Below are positions 25,963-34,690 of a stretch of DNA of 64,000 bases, piece by piece. Under the pieces are notes generated by a model that saw only the letters and a list, made by a program, of their open reading frames with translations, ran no database searches and had not been told where the DNA came from. This DNA is from Robiginitomaculum sp. Its GTDB lineage: Bacteria; Pseudomonadota; Alphaproteobacteria; Caulobacterales; Maricaulaceae. The stretch covers positions 1-64,000 of the forward strand of contig JAESQN010000020.1 in the NCBI GenBank assembly GCA_016765135.1, written 5' to 3'. The first letter of the stretch is position 1, and the number at the start of each line of letters is the position of its first letter. Both the position numbers and the translations under genes were made by a program.

Positions 25963-26844
25963 CTACTCCATCGCCGCCAAAGCTTTTTTGGCTGGTTTTA
26001 TGCCGGCTATGTCTACGGCTTTTTGGTAGTGGGTTTTTGCGGTGGCGGGGTCGTCCGTCTGGGCGAAAATATTGCCGAGACGGTAATGGGCATGGGCCAT
26101 ATAAGTTTTGTTCTCGTGGCCGGTTTTGATAAACTCATCAAAGGCGGCTTTGCCCTTTTCGTATTCGACCTTTCCGACTTGCGCGGTTTTCCCGATCAAG
26201 TAGCGACAATCCTGGTTGTCTGGTTCATGCTCCAGGCAAGTCTCGAAAACACCAATAGCCTCTGCGTATCTCTCGCGCTGACCCAGGCCGCTACCTTTGG
26301 CCAACAATGTTTTGGTGTTTGTTGGATCGATCGCAAGTGCCTTGTTGATATGCGTCTCCGCCTCAGAAAATTTCTCCTCACGGGCAGACAAAGTCGCCAT
26401 GATGACATGGCCGCGCACCGGTTTAAGCTCCATCATTCTTGCGATCAGCTTGCGGGCTTCGTCTTTGTCGCCGCCTGCTATGCCCGGTGCTTGTAGATGA
26501 AACTGGATCAAGCCTTCCAGCGCGCCAATGTTTTCAGGCGCCAGTTTGAGGGAATGCTCGGTAGAGGCTTTGATCTTCTTGGCCAAACCCAATTGCTTGA
26601 GCTTCCCGACTTGGTTGATCCGCGCCGCATAAGCATTGGTCAGAAGCAGGCTCATACCAATATTGTCTTCACCGTTTTTTTGGGCTTTTGTGATGATTTT
26701 TGCCGCTTGCTTGTAATTTTCGGCCTTCATCGAGGTTTGTGCCTCAATATAGGCGGCGCTTTTAATCTCGTTAGCTTGCGCTACTCCCGCTAAAAACAGC
26801 AGGCATAAAACGGCCAAAAAAGCATATGTGCGTGTGAAGTTCAT
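25963..26844 (-). CDS. Exported tetratricopeptide-repeat protein
   Basis: 293 residues with a signal peptide (YAFLAVLCLLFLAGVAQA) and about six TPR units, clearest at AETHINKALAIDPTNTKTLLAKG, EAIGVFETCLEHEPDNQDCRYLIG and AHYRLGNIFAQTDDPATAKTHYQKAVDIAG. A periplasmic scaffold or adaptor is the general expectation; the partner is unknown. Ribosome site AGGGGA precedes the ATG. The stop lies within about 10 bases of the IS110 right end, so the last residues could have been altered by the insertion. Confidence 0.85.
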   Translation of the reverse strand: MNFTRTYAFLAVLCLLFLAGVAQANEIKSAAYIEAQTSMKAENYKQAAKIITKAQKNGEDNIGMSLLLTNAYAARINQVGKLKQLGLAKKIKASTEHSLKLAPENIGALEGLIQFHLQAPGIAGGDKDEARKLIARMMELKPVRGHVIMATLSAREEKFSEAETHINKALAIDPTNTKTLLAKGSGLGQRERYAEAIGVFETCLEHEPDNQDCRYLIGKTAQVGKVEYEKGKAAFDEFIKTGHENKTYMAHAHYRLGNIFAQTDDPATAKTHYQKAVDIAGIKPAKKALAAME

Positions 26845-26953
26845 GAAAATCCCCTGCTCTGTGTTGTTATTTGCTATAATAATGATACAGATATGGCAAA
26901 TTACAAATGGGATAAAACCTTAACTCTATGTCACAAAAATGCAGAAGCACACT

Positions 26954-27895
26954 ATGACCAATATTAGCAACCCACAATTTCCGGACCTGCTGCTCTGGGC
27001 TATCCCGTTTTTCATTGTCTGTATCGGGTTCGAGATTTGGTGGCTTAAACATCATCCGATCAAAAACGCTTATACGTTCAAGGATGCGCGGACGTCTATA
27101 ATCATGGGCATAGGCTCTACCATTAGCGATATATTGCTGAAAGTGCTGTTGGTTGGCAGCTTGTTTTGGGTCTGGCAGTTTCGGTTTTTTGATTTGGGGG
27201 CTTCGATCTGGATCATCCTGCTTGCGTTAGTCGCGACGGATTTCGTCTATTACTGGATCCATTTCATCTATCATAAATCCCGCTGGTTCTGGGCCACCCA
27301 TGTGGTGCATCATTCCTCCGAGCATTTCAATCTAACCACGGCCCTGCGCCAACAATGGACAAACGGCATATCGGGCACGGTTTTATTCAAAGTCCCGCTG
27401 GTCTTGTTAGGCATCCACCCCGGCATTATCGTTTTCGTCATGGCGATAAACCTGATCTATCAGTTTTGGTTTCACACCGAGACCATCGCCAAAATGCCCC
27501 GGTGGTTTGAATTTATCTTCAACACACCATCGCACCACCGCGTCCACCACGGGCGCAATGCGCGGTATCTGGATTGTAATTACGCCGGCATCCTGATCAT
27601 TTGGGACAGGATGTTCGGCACATTTGTCCCGGAATTAGAGGGCGAAGACGTTGATTACGGTATCGTCAAACCGCTAAAATCCTACAACCCGTTTGTCGTG
27701 GCATTTCACGAGTTTTTCGCCATCGGTAAGGACATTTTCGGGCGCGGATTAACACTGGGTCAGAGGTTCAAATACCTGTTCGCCCCGCCGGGGTATTCCC
27801 ACGATAATTCCCGCCAAACCGTGGCTCAGATTAAAGCGGAATTTATCGCAAATAACCCCGAGCAGGAAGGAACGCCGGGCCTTCCCGAAAGATGA
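26954..27895 (+). CDS. Fatty acid hydroxylase / sterol desaturase superfamily protein
   Basis: About 313 residues, with an alternative ATG five codons earlier at 26939. An integral membrane di-iron enzyme: the histidine boxes are HFIYHKSRWFWATHVVHH, HHSSEHFN, and in the second half HTETIAKMP and PSHHRVHHG. Several membrane segments surround them. The family inserts hydroxyl groups or double bonds into lipids such as sterols, carotenoids or fatty acids; the C-terminal soluble part (LEGEDVDYGIVKPL) is common in bacterial members. The substrate is not determinable. Confidence 0.88.
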   Translation: MTNISNPQFPDLLLWAIPFFIVCIGFEIWWLKHHPIKNAYTFKDARTSIIMGIGSTISDILLKVLLVGSLFWVWQFRFFDLGASIWIILLALVATDFVYYWIHFIYHKSRWFWATHVVHHSSEHFNLTTALRQQWTNGISGTVLFKVPLVLLGIHPGIIVFVMAINLIYQFWFHTETIAKMPRWFEFIFNTPSHHRVHHGRNARYLDCNYAGILIIWDRMFGTFVPELEGEDVDYGIVKPLKSYNPFVVAFHEFFAIGKDIFGRGLTLGQRFKYLFAPPGYSHDNSRQTVAQIKAEFIANNPEQEGTPGLPER

Positions 27896-27971
27896 AAATT
27901 TATTAAGACAAAATTAGCCATATTTCCGCACAATAGCGTCCGAATATAGATTTTTATTTGCGGAGACTATC

Positions 27972-28565
27972 ATGCGTATTTTATCTGGTGCTTTAATGGC
28001 AACAACAATGTTGGTGATTGGCGGCTGTTCCACCACTGCCGTGAACCCGAATTACCAACAAACCACCAAATACAAGGGCAGTAGTCCTCATACCAATGAA
28101 GCCGTGGTAGAGCAGGCTCGGTATCAAACGGGCCAAGACCAAATTCAGGCGCCAGCACCCGTCACCTACGCGGCAACCTACGAAAACCAGGCGACACCTA
28201 CATCCGCCATTCAAGAAACCACGCAGAGCCTTGGCGATGCGGGAACGCCGGGATATTACGCGGTCAATGGCGGCACGCCTGCACCACAGACAACCGAGCC
28301 ACAATATGCACAAATCCAGCCAACAAGACCACAAGCCCCTCACCCGGCTCCGGTTTCAACCCAGACGGCCTATACCGCGCCAGCTCAAATACCCCCTTCA
28401 GGCACAATTCGCCACCGCGTCATTCCCGGCGACACTCTGTACTCTCTGGCTCGCTCCACGTGCAGCAGTGTAGCCGAAATTCAGAACCTAAACTCAATCA
28501 ACCAGGATTTCTACATCCGCGCCGACGATGATATTCTCGTGCCAAGCGGACGGTGCGCGGAATAA
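27972..28565 (+). CDS. LysM-domain lipoprotein
   Basis: 197 residues. Signal peptide with lipobox IGGC (Cys19) followed by STT. A long low-complexity Pro/Gln/Thr-rich linker (about 35-145) leads to one C-terminal LysM domain (RHRVIPGDTLYSLARSTCSS, then NLNSIN and DDILVPSG). It probably anchors to the outer membrane and touches peptidoglycan. A good candidate for a cell-wall tether or an amidase-regulator-like protein without the peptidase domain. The unusual cysteine inside LysM (Cys after STC) could pair with the near-terminal GRC. Confidence 0.85.
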   Translation: MRILSGALMATTMLVIGGCSTTAVNPNYQQTTKYKGSSPHTNEAVVEQARYQTGQDQIQAPAPVTYAATYENQATPTSAIQETTQSLGDAGTPGYYAVNGGTPAPQTTEPQYAQIQPTRPQAPHPAPVSTQTAYTAPAQIPPSGTIRHRVIPGDTLYSLARSTCSSVAEIQNLNSINQDFYIRADDDILVPSGRCAE

Positions 28566-28626
28566 CCGTAATAAAAAGTTCCAATTTCGTTCGGGGTGTT
28601 ATATGCCCGCTTAAAAGGAACATATC

Positions 28627-30039
28627 ATGCGTCAACGATTTGCCAAAATACTTGCGACTGTCGGCCCGGCCAGTGCGGCTCCGGATACCTTAAAACTGTT
28701 GCACGAGGTTGGGGTTGATGCGTTTCGGCTTAATTTTTCTCACGGCAGTCACGAAGACCACGCCCGGGCTATCAAACATATACGCGCCGTGGAGAAATCT
28801 TCTGGCAATTCCGTCGCCATTGTCGCAGATATGCAGGGGCCTAAAATCCGGGTCGGGACATTCGCGGGCGGGGAAATCACCTTGCGGTACGGCGAGACTG
28901 TGAAGCTGGAAGTTGGTGACAACTCGGACAAGGACGACCTCATTCGTTTGCCCCACCCTGAATTGATTACCGCTTTATCCCTAGGTGATGCGCTTAAATT
29001 TGATGATGGCAAGCTGATGGTGACCATCACCGAAAAATCAACAACAGGCCTAAAGGCCCGCGTTGATGTGCCGGGCGTGCTCAAAAACAAAAAGGGTGTC
29101 AATGTCATTGGCACCGTTTTACCCATGTCGGCTATGACCGAAAAGGACAAGCGCGATATGGACTTTGCCTTATCGCAAAAGGTGGACTTCATCGCGCTAT
29201 CATTTGTGCAAACGGTACAAGACGTGCTGGATGCCAGGGATATTATTGGCGACAAAGCCGGGCTGATTGTCAAGATTGAAAAACCGTCAGCGGTTGATGA
29301 TATTGAAGCTATTTTAAAACTGGCCGATGCCGCCATGGTCGCACGGGGTGATCTCGGGGTTGAACTGCCATTGGAGCAAGTCCCTGTCGTCCAACGCAAA
29401 ATCATTGGCGTAGCCCGCGCCCTTGGTAAGCCCGTTATTGTCGCCACCCATATGCTGGAAAGCATGATCGACGCTCCGACCCCGACCCGCGCCGAGGCAT
29501 CCGATGTGGCCACCGCCATTTACCAAGGCGCAGATGCGGTGATGCTCTCCGCTGAAACCGCCGTGGGGCGTCACCCCGCAACCGCCGTGGCCATAATGGA
29601 CCGAATTATCAAAGCCGCCGAGGGCGATCCCAGCTATCCAGACAATAATACCCGCGCAAATTTACGCCCCCAAGCCACCATCAATGATGCCATCAGCCAA
29701 TCCGTGCGCGGCATAGCCGAAGTGCTCAATTGTAAAGCCGTGCTGGGCTACACCAAGTCTGGCTCCACAATAAAACGCATTGCCCGCGAACGCCCTCCCT
29801 GCCCTATATTAGGCCTGACGCCGGACAAATATGTCGCATCACGAATGGCCCTGACATGGGGGGTGCGCCCGGTGGTCATGGACGACCCAAGCAGCTTCGA
29901 CGAAATGCTGTCCAGCACCCAGACGATTGCCAAGGAACAAGCCGGCGCCGTACAAGGTGACAAAATCATCATAGCCGCAGGCATCCCGTTCGGGCGGCCC
30001 GGCACAACAGATACACTGAAGATTGCGACGATTGATTAG
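28627..30039 (+). CDS. pyk: Pyruvate kinase
   Basis: 470 residues, normal length. It transfers phosphate from phosphoenolpyruvate to ADP, the last step of glycolysis. Conserved blocks: KILATVGPAS, FRLNFSHGSHEDH (PEP/K+ site), the catalytic IVKIEKPSAVDDIE with Lys, and MVARGDLGVELP, followed by the C-terminal allosteric-type domain. A ribosome site AAAGGA precedes the ATG. Divergent promoters are not seen; a small exported-protein gene follows after 38 bases. Confidence 0.97.
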   Translation: MRQRFAKILATVGPASAAPDTLKLLHEVGVDAFRLNFSHGSHEDHARAIKHIRAVEKSSGNSVAIVADMQGPKIRVGTFAGGEITLRYGETVKLEVGDNSDKDDLIRLPHPELITALSLGDALKFDDGKLMVTITEKSTTGLKARVDVPGVLKNKKGVNVIGTVLPMSAMTEKDKRDMDFALSQKVDFIALSFVQTVQDVLDARDIIGDKAGLIVKIEKPSAVDDIEAILKLADAAMVARGDLGVELPLEQVPVVQRKIIGVARALGKPVIVATHMLESMIDAPTPTRAEASDVATAIYQGADAVMLSAETAVGRHPATAVAIMDRIIKAAEGDPSYPDNNTRANLRPQATINDAISQSVRGIAEVLNCKAVLGYTKSGSTIKRIARERPPCPILGLTPDKYVASRMALTWGVRPVVMDDPSSFDEMLSSTQTIAKEQAGAVQGDKIIIAAGIPFGRPGTTDTLKIATID

Positions 30040-30077
30040 AGGTAGTTAAATATCGTATTTTGTGCTACCCTTACGAA

Positions 30078-30377
30078 ATGCAATATACTTTAAAAACAAA
30101 ACATCTTCGCGCAGCAACTATAATCGGGCTAACGCTCGGGCTGAATGCTTCCCCGGCTTTCGCCGCCAGTAATAAAACTGACAAAGAAATAACCCAACTC
30201 CTGATCCGCGAAAGCATCGCCAGCTATAGCGGCGCGTGTCCTTGCCCATATAGCACAATGCGCAATGGGCGGCGGTGCGGCAAGTTTTCCGCCTACTCAA
30301 AACCCGGCGGTGCCGAGCCGTTATGTTATGCTAAAGATGTAACGGCGAATATGATACAAGGATATCGTAACCGGTAA
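30078..30377 (+). CDS. Small exported cysteine-motif protein (CPCPYxT...GxxCG), unknown function
   Basis: 99 residues from the ATG at 30078 (a TTG six codons earlier is possible). A signal peptide ends SPAFAAS. The mature part of about 65 residues has the motif SYSGACPCPY, then GRRCGKFSAYSKPGGAEPLCY, with four cysteines that could form two disulfides or bind metal. I recall this motif from uncharacterised exported proteins but can give no function. It lies between pyk and a transporter gene on the same strand. Confidence 0.7.
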   Translation: MQYTLKTKHLRAATIIGLTLGLNASPAFAASNKTDKEITQLLIRESIASYSGACPCPYSTMRNGRRCGKFSAYSKPGGAEPLCYAKDVTANMIQGYRNR

Positions 30378-30397
30378 ATCTGGAATAGAGCTAAACA

Positions 30398-31597
30398 GTG
30401 TTTGAAAATATTTTCATACTAGCAGCCGTTTTGTTTGTCGCTTTTATTTTGATGCTGCCGCGTCTGGTCAAATCTAAGGGTTGGCGGGCGACCATTACGC
30501 CTTTGGCTTCGATTATTGGTAGCGGGTTTTTGGTTTTGGGGCCGATTTTAAATGCGTCTTACGGCAAATACGCCCCCTTAATCATGGCTGCATTGTGCGG
30601 GGTGGCATTTTTGTTCGGTTCGGCCATCCGCTATAATATTGCGGCCATTGATGCAAATCCCAAAACCAGACGCCCGCTGGAATTAAGACTTGAAACTCTC
30701 GCATCGTGGACACTGGCCTTTGCCTATATTATTTCTGTGGCCTATTATCTCAACCTGTTCGGAGCATTTGGCGTGAGCTTGACCCGTGTTAGTGATGCCC
30801 ACCATGCCAACCTTTTAACCACGGCTATGTTCTTGTTGATTCTAATGGTTGGCTGGACGCGGGGCTACGGCGCACTTGAACGTATGGAGCAGATTTTTGT
30901 CGGCATAAAACTGGCCGTGATTGCCGGACTGCTGGTTGGTTTGGCTATATTTTTCACCAAAAAAGCAAGCGGCGGCGAACTGGTGTTTAATGCCGCAACA
31001 CAAACCGGATGGGCAGGTATAACCCTAGCCTTTGGCCTGATTGTAACGGTGCAAGGATTTGAAACCTCGCGCTATTTGGGCGATGAATATGACGCTAAAA
31101 TCCGCATATCTTCCATGCTACGGGCACAATATATCTCAGCGGCAATTTACATGATTTATATCGTACTGCTTGCCTATATATTTCACCACAGCACCATTGC
31201 CCTGGACGAAACGGCCATCATCGACATGATGGCTATCATCGCACCAATCCTGCCCGTCCTGTTGGTCGTCGCAGCACTAAGCGCCCAGTTCAGCGCCGCC
31301 ATTGCCGACACCAGCGGCGCAGGAGGTTTGTTTGAGGAATTGACCAAAAACAGGCTAAAGCCTGCGCAAGCCTATGCCTTGCTCGTTGCCGCCGGAATTG
31401 CCTTGACCTGGAGTGCCAATGTGTTTGAAATCATCAGCTACGCCTCGCGGGCCTTCGCGCTGTATTACGGCTTACAATCTGTCATCGCAGCATTGTCGGC
31501 CTGGCGCAGTGCGCAATATTTTCGTGCAGGCTTATTTGCCACCATGACCTTGCTGGCTATAATGATGGTTATTTATGGTGTGCCAGTGGAGGGATAA
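30398..31597 (+). CDS. APC-superfamily-like membrane transporter
   Basis: 399 residues starting at a GTG. About eleven hydrophobic segments; the first reads LAAVLFVAFILMLP, then SIIGSGFLVLGPIL, which resembles the glycine-rich first helix of amino acid-polyamine-organocation carriers. QGFETSRYLGDEY recalls the mid-helix substrate region of that superfamily. The transported compound is unknown. It stands 20 bases after the small exported-protein gene. Confidence 0.7.
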   Translation: MFENIFILAAVLFVAFILMLPRLVKSKGWRATITPLASIIGSGFLVLGPILNASYGKYAPLIMAALCGVAFLFGSAIRYNIAAIDANPKTRRPLELRLETLASWTLAFAYIISVAYYLNLFGAFGVSLTRVSDAHHANLLTTAMFLLILMVGWTRGYGALERMEQIFVGIKLAVIAGLLVGLAIFFTKKASGGELVFNAATQTGWAGITLAFGLIVTVQGFETSRYLGDEYDAKIRISSMLRAQYISAAIYMIYIVLLAYIFHHSTIALDETAIIDMMAIIAPILPVLLVVAALSAQFSAAIADTSGAGGLFEELTKNRLKPAQAYALLVAAGIALTWSANVFEIISYASRAFALYYGLQSVIAALSAWRSAQYFRAGLFATMTLLAIMMVIYGVPVEG

Positions 31598-31706
31598 TTT
31601 CCGGTTCCAAATAGTAATGTGATTGCATAAAACCTGGCGACCGGGTATAATTCTGGCTAAACGAATTTGTTAACGGAAAAATTTAGGGGATAGTTAGGGG
31701 ATAGTC

Positions 31707-32069
31707 ATGAAACTTTTAGCATATATTTTCACTGCTTTTGTCGCCCTTAGCCATATTGGTTTTTTGGTGCTGGAGATGTTTTTTTGGAAAACACCTACGG
31801 GACAAAAAATATTTGATTTAACCCCGGAATTTGCGGAACAGTCCGCAGTTCTAGCCGCCAACCAAGGGCTTTATAACGGGTTTTTAGCCGCCGGGTTGAT
31901 ATGGGGATTGATGTCCAAACGCACAGATCTCAAAATTTTCTTTCTTGGTTGCGTCGTCGTGGCCGGGATATTTGGCGGACTTACGGCAAGCACCTCAATT
32001 CTGTATATTCAGGCTGCACCAGCAATCATAGCATTGACGTTGGTATGGTTTACACGGCAGAAAATCTAA
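31707..32069 (+). CDS. DUF1304 family membrane protein
   Basis: 120 residues with four membrane segments. The signatures HIGFLVLEMFFWKTPTG, NQGLYNGFLAAGL and a glycine-rich third segment are typical of DUF1304. No biochemical role is known for the family. A twice-repeated GGGGATAGT lies just before the ATG and may supply the ribosome site. It is convergent with the lipoprotein gene at 32099. Confidence 0.87.
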   Translation: MKLLAYIFTAFVALSHIGFLVLEMFFWKTPTGQKIFDLTPEFAEQSAVLAANQGLYNGFLAAGLIWGLMSKRTDLKIFFLGCVVVAGIFGGLTASTSILYIQAAPAIIALTLVWFTRQKI

Positions 32070-32098
32070 GGAAATTTCGGGTGTCTTCTTCACCCCCA

Positions 32099-32614
32099 TT
32101 ACCCCGTATAAACATCTGGCCTGATAGACTTGATGATGCTGTCGGCTTCGTAAACATTATCGGCTAAATTATCTGTGGCGTTCATCAGGATGATTTCCAT
32201 ACCGGCTGTGACCTTACTACCTTGCAAAGCCCGGGCAATATCATTGATATTGATACCAACGCCGATATTGGTGCGCGAACCGCCATAGCGTCTATACCCA
32301 CCACCACTGCCAATCCCGATGCCGACACTGGTTGAGATGGGTGAGCCGCCACGGTCATGGCTGTTGGTGCCACTGCCGATAACCCGAAAATGGCTAAACC
32401 CCTGGCCTTTGGTCAGCTCGGCGGCCCTGAGCAAGGCCAAACTGCGGGCTTCATCGGCGTTACGACCCGTAAAGCTGACCTGAAACCGGTCGCTTTCTAT
32501 CTGTTGGCTGTTAAACCCAAGCCCGGTATTTTGCGCCGGCCCGTAGGCGGTCGGCCCTGTGGCACAAGCCCCCAATAGCGTAATTGTAACGACGGATAAT
32601 AGTATATTTTTCAT
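32099..32614 (-). CDS. CC0125/CC1285-family lipoprotein
   Basis: 171 residues. Lipobox LGAC (Cys17) then ATGPTAYGPA. The mature domain has the pattern FQVSFTGRNADEARSLALLRAAELTKGQGFSHFRV followed by a Gly/Ser-rich loop (GIGIGSGGGYRRYGG). This layout is that of the lipoprotein family named for Caulobacter CC0125/CC1285, which supports an alphaproteobacterial origin. The function is unknown. The gene ends 29 bases from the convergent DUF1304 gene. Confidence 0.85.
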   Translation of the reverse strand: MKNILLSVVTITLLGACATGPTAYGPAQNTGLGFNSQQIESDRFQVSFTGRNADEARSLALLRAAELTKGQGFSHFRVIGSGTNSHDRGGSPISTSVGIGIGSGGGYRRYGGSRTNIGVGININDIARALQGSKVTAGMEIILMNATDNLADNVYEADSIIKSIRPDVYTG

Positions 32615-32841
32615 AGCTCAGCCCTTTTGTAGTGTTTGGTTCTTACGGGCTATACATTATTTCTAACAAATGTAAAAATCACATTACAGTGCAATCATAT
32701 GACAATATGCGGGTCGCGCACGTTATAATACTCTCTATTTTCACTGATTAAGCAAAGACTATAGCTTGATTTTACCTGGCAACCCAATTTATACTTGACT
32801 ATCCGCTATGCGGATTTGTGGATCAACTTTGAGCATTACCA

Positions 32842-33255
32842 ATGACAAACACATATAGCATAAATGACATTTTGAAACCGCTGGCTTTGACCGTGATCAT
32901 TGACAACAAAGTCCGTGACCCGGAATTGTCGGAATTTATAGTCCAGGCAGAAGGCATATTGGAGCTTTTGGGCCACGGCGACATTATGGAACCGCAGGAC
33001 GTATTGGCCTGGTTTCATGAACACGAAAAGACATTGGTAGGACGCATAAAAGATACCCGAAAGAACACATATATCCTCACCGCCTTAACCCGCTTTAAAG
33101 ACGATGATATGGCCATTGAGGCTATGTATGACGCTATGCTGGCTATTTCCATTTCGGATAAGGAGTATCATGTGGACGAGTCTGATCTGGTGAAATCCGC
33201 CGCCAGTCTGTGGGGATATGAACGCCCGCCGTTCAAAGTCATTGGGCGGGGATAA
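32842..33255 (+). CDS. TerB-like / tellurite-resistance TerB domain protein
   Basis: 137 residues, all-helical. The pattern VIIDNKVRDPELSEF near the start and LAISISDKEYHVDESDLVKSAASLWG at the end match the acidic, metal-binding-like helices of the TerB/DjlA domain family. These are stress-related or chaperone-associated modules. The gene ends 6 bases before a RhtB/LysE exporter gene on the same strand, suggesting one transcript. Confidence 0.72.
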   Translation: MTNTYSINDILKPLALTVIIDNKVRDPELSEFIVQAEGILELLGHGDIMEPQDVLAWFHEHEKTLVGRIKDTRKNTYILTALTRFKDDDMAIEAMYDAMLAISISDKEYHVDESDLVKSAASLWGYERPPFKVIGRG

Positions 33256-33261
33256 AGGGCT

Positions 33262-33903
33262 ATGATTGAGTGGACGATGTTTGGCTCGCTGATCGGGCTT
33301 GTGTTTGTCGCCAGCATAACACCGGGGCCAAATAATTTCATGCTGATGTCTTCGGGTGCTTTGTTCGGGTTCAAACGCTCCTTGCCTCATATATTAGGTG
33401 TCACCCTTGGGTTTCCTGCTTTGCTCATCGCCACGGTTTACGGTCTGGGAGCTATAATCGAGCGCCTGCCCTGGTTGGTGACGATCGTCAAAACGATCGG
33501 TGCGGCCTGGTTGGCCTGGATGGCAATAAAGTTTTTCATTGAGGCGAAGCGTATAGCGCTAGCAAAGAATAATACTGGAATAAGCGCCAAGCCCACCAGC
33601 CGCGCCCGCCCGTTTCGTTTTTATGAGGCCGCTTTGTTTCAGTGGGCCAACCCCAAAGCGGTTATCATGGCCCTGACAACATCAGGCGCTTTTGTACCCC
33701 TGTCCCCCAATATCCATATGCGCGCTCTGCTCATAACCTCCGTGTTTATAGTCTTCGCTCTTTTAGCGACAAGTGTGTGGACGCTAGCGGGTAGCACCCT
33801 AAACCGCGCCATGTCCCAAGGCCGCTCTGCGGTGGTGCTAAATATTGTGATGGGCGTTTTGTTACTTGGCACCGCCGCCGTGATTTTCATGACCCCCACA
33901 TAG
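33262..33903 (+). CDS. LysE/RhtB-family amino acid exporter
   Basis: 213 residues with six membrane segments. The family start GLVFVASITPGPNNFMLMSSG and GFPALLIATVYGLG are clear; the middle loop has FRFYEAALFQWANPKAVIMA. RhtB-type proteins export homoserine, threonine, lysine or related metabolites. The compound is not determinable from sequence. It is coupled to the TerB-like gene upstream by spacing. Confidence 0.93.
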   Translation: MIEWTMFGSLIGLVFVASITPGPNNFMLMSSGALFGFKRSLPHILGVTLGFPALLIATVYGLGAIIERLPWLVTIVKTIGAAWLAWMAIKFFIEAKRIALAKNNTGISAKPTSRARPFRFYEAALFQWANPKAVIMALTTSGAFVPLSPNIHMRALLITSVFIVFALLATSVWTLAGSTLNRAMSQGRSAVVLNIVMGVLLLGTAAVIFMTPT

Positions 33904-34000
33904 GGCGTTCATCCCAGCTCAGGAACACCCCTGGCATTATTCGTAAATTAACCCTCATATCATATAAATTCCCTCGTATTTATGTTCAGGGTGGTCGGAT

Positions 34001-34690
34001 ATGTCGATATATGGATTGATTAAAAAATTGAATGAAATAGGTGGATTTAACCTGCTTGTTTCAGCTAAAACACGCCTAATTTTGGCCTTGGTCGTATTAC
34101 TTGTCCCTGGTGCCTTATTACTAGCCGTCCTGGCCCAACCCTGGGTTGAGCCGAAGTGGATGTTTTGGGATATCCTAACGGCGGCAGAGTTTTCCGATGA
34201 TTGCTGCCATGTGTATTACGGCTTTATGTCCAATCTGGGGATATTCCTCTGGGTGGCGACGGCAGCCATTAGCCTGTTTTCGGCATTGGTGTTTTTCAAA
34301 TGGAAAAGCGACAAAGCCCTCTTGCGGTTCGCGCTCACATCCGGCTTGTTGTCTGGCTGGCTAGCCTTGGACGATGCGTTTCTTTTGCACGAAGTCGTCC
34401 TGCCAAAACTCGGCATTGGGCAAAACATTGTCTTGGCAATCTATGTCGTCCTGACGCTTAGTTATATCCTGTCGTCGTGGCGGGTGATCTTGTCGTCTGA
34501 ATACTGGATACTGGCATTGGCCGTATTTGGTGTGACCCTGAGCCTGGGTGTGGATGTGATACTGCACAGCATCGACCAGGTCGTGATCATTATAGAAGAC
34601 AGTGCCAAATTTTTCGGGCTGTTTCTTTGGTTCGCTTTTCATGCCACCACGCTTGTGGTTGCCATGCAAAGCCACGAGACCTTAGAATGA
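34001..34690 (+). CDS. Polytopic membrane protein, unknown function
   Basis: 229 residues with six hydrophobic segments, e.g. LILALVVLLVPGALLLAVLA and LGIFLWVATAAISLFSALVFF. A short non-membrane stretch with ILTAAEFSDDCCHVYYGF contains a Cys-Cys pair and acidic residues facing one side. LALDDAFLLHEVVLPKLG is another distinctive acidic/histidine stretch. No family recognised. The stop overlaps the flippase start by ATGA, so it probably works with the polymer-export gene. Confidence 0.75.
   Translation: MSIYGLIKKLNEIGGFNLLVSAKTRLILALVVLLVPGALLLAVLAQPWVEPKWMFWDILTAAEFSDDCCHVYYGFMSNLGIFLWVATAAISLFSALVFFKWKSDKALLRFALTSGLLSGWLALDDAFLLHEVVLPKLGIGQNIVLAIYVVLTLSYILSSWRVILSSEYWILALAVFGVTLSLGVDVILHSIDQVVIIIEDSAKFFGLFLWFAFHATTLVVAMQSHETLE

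Noticed and set aside
34627-34686. Upstream start for the flippase gene
   Set aside because: It lies inside the preceding membrane-protein gene; the ATGA overlap at 34687 is the typical coupled start.
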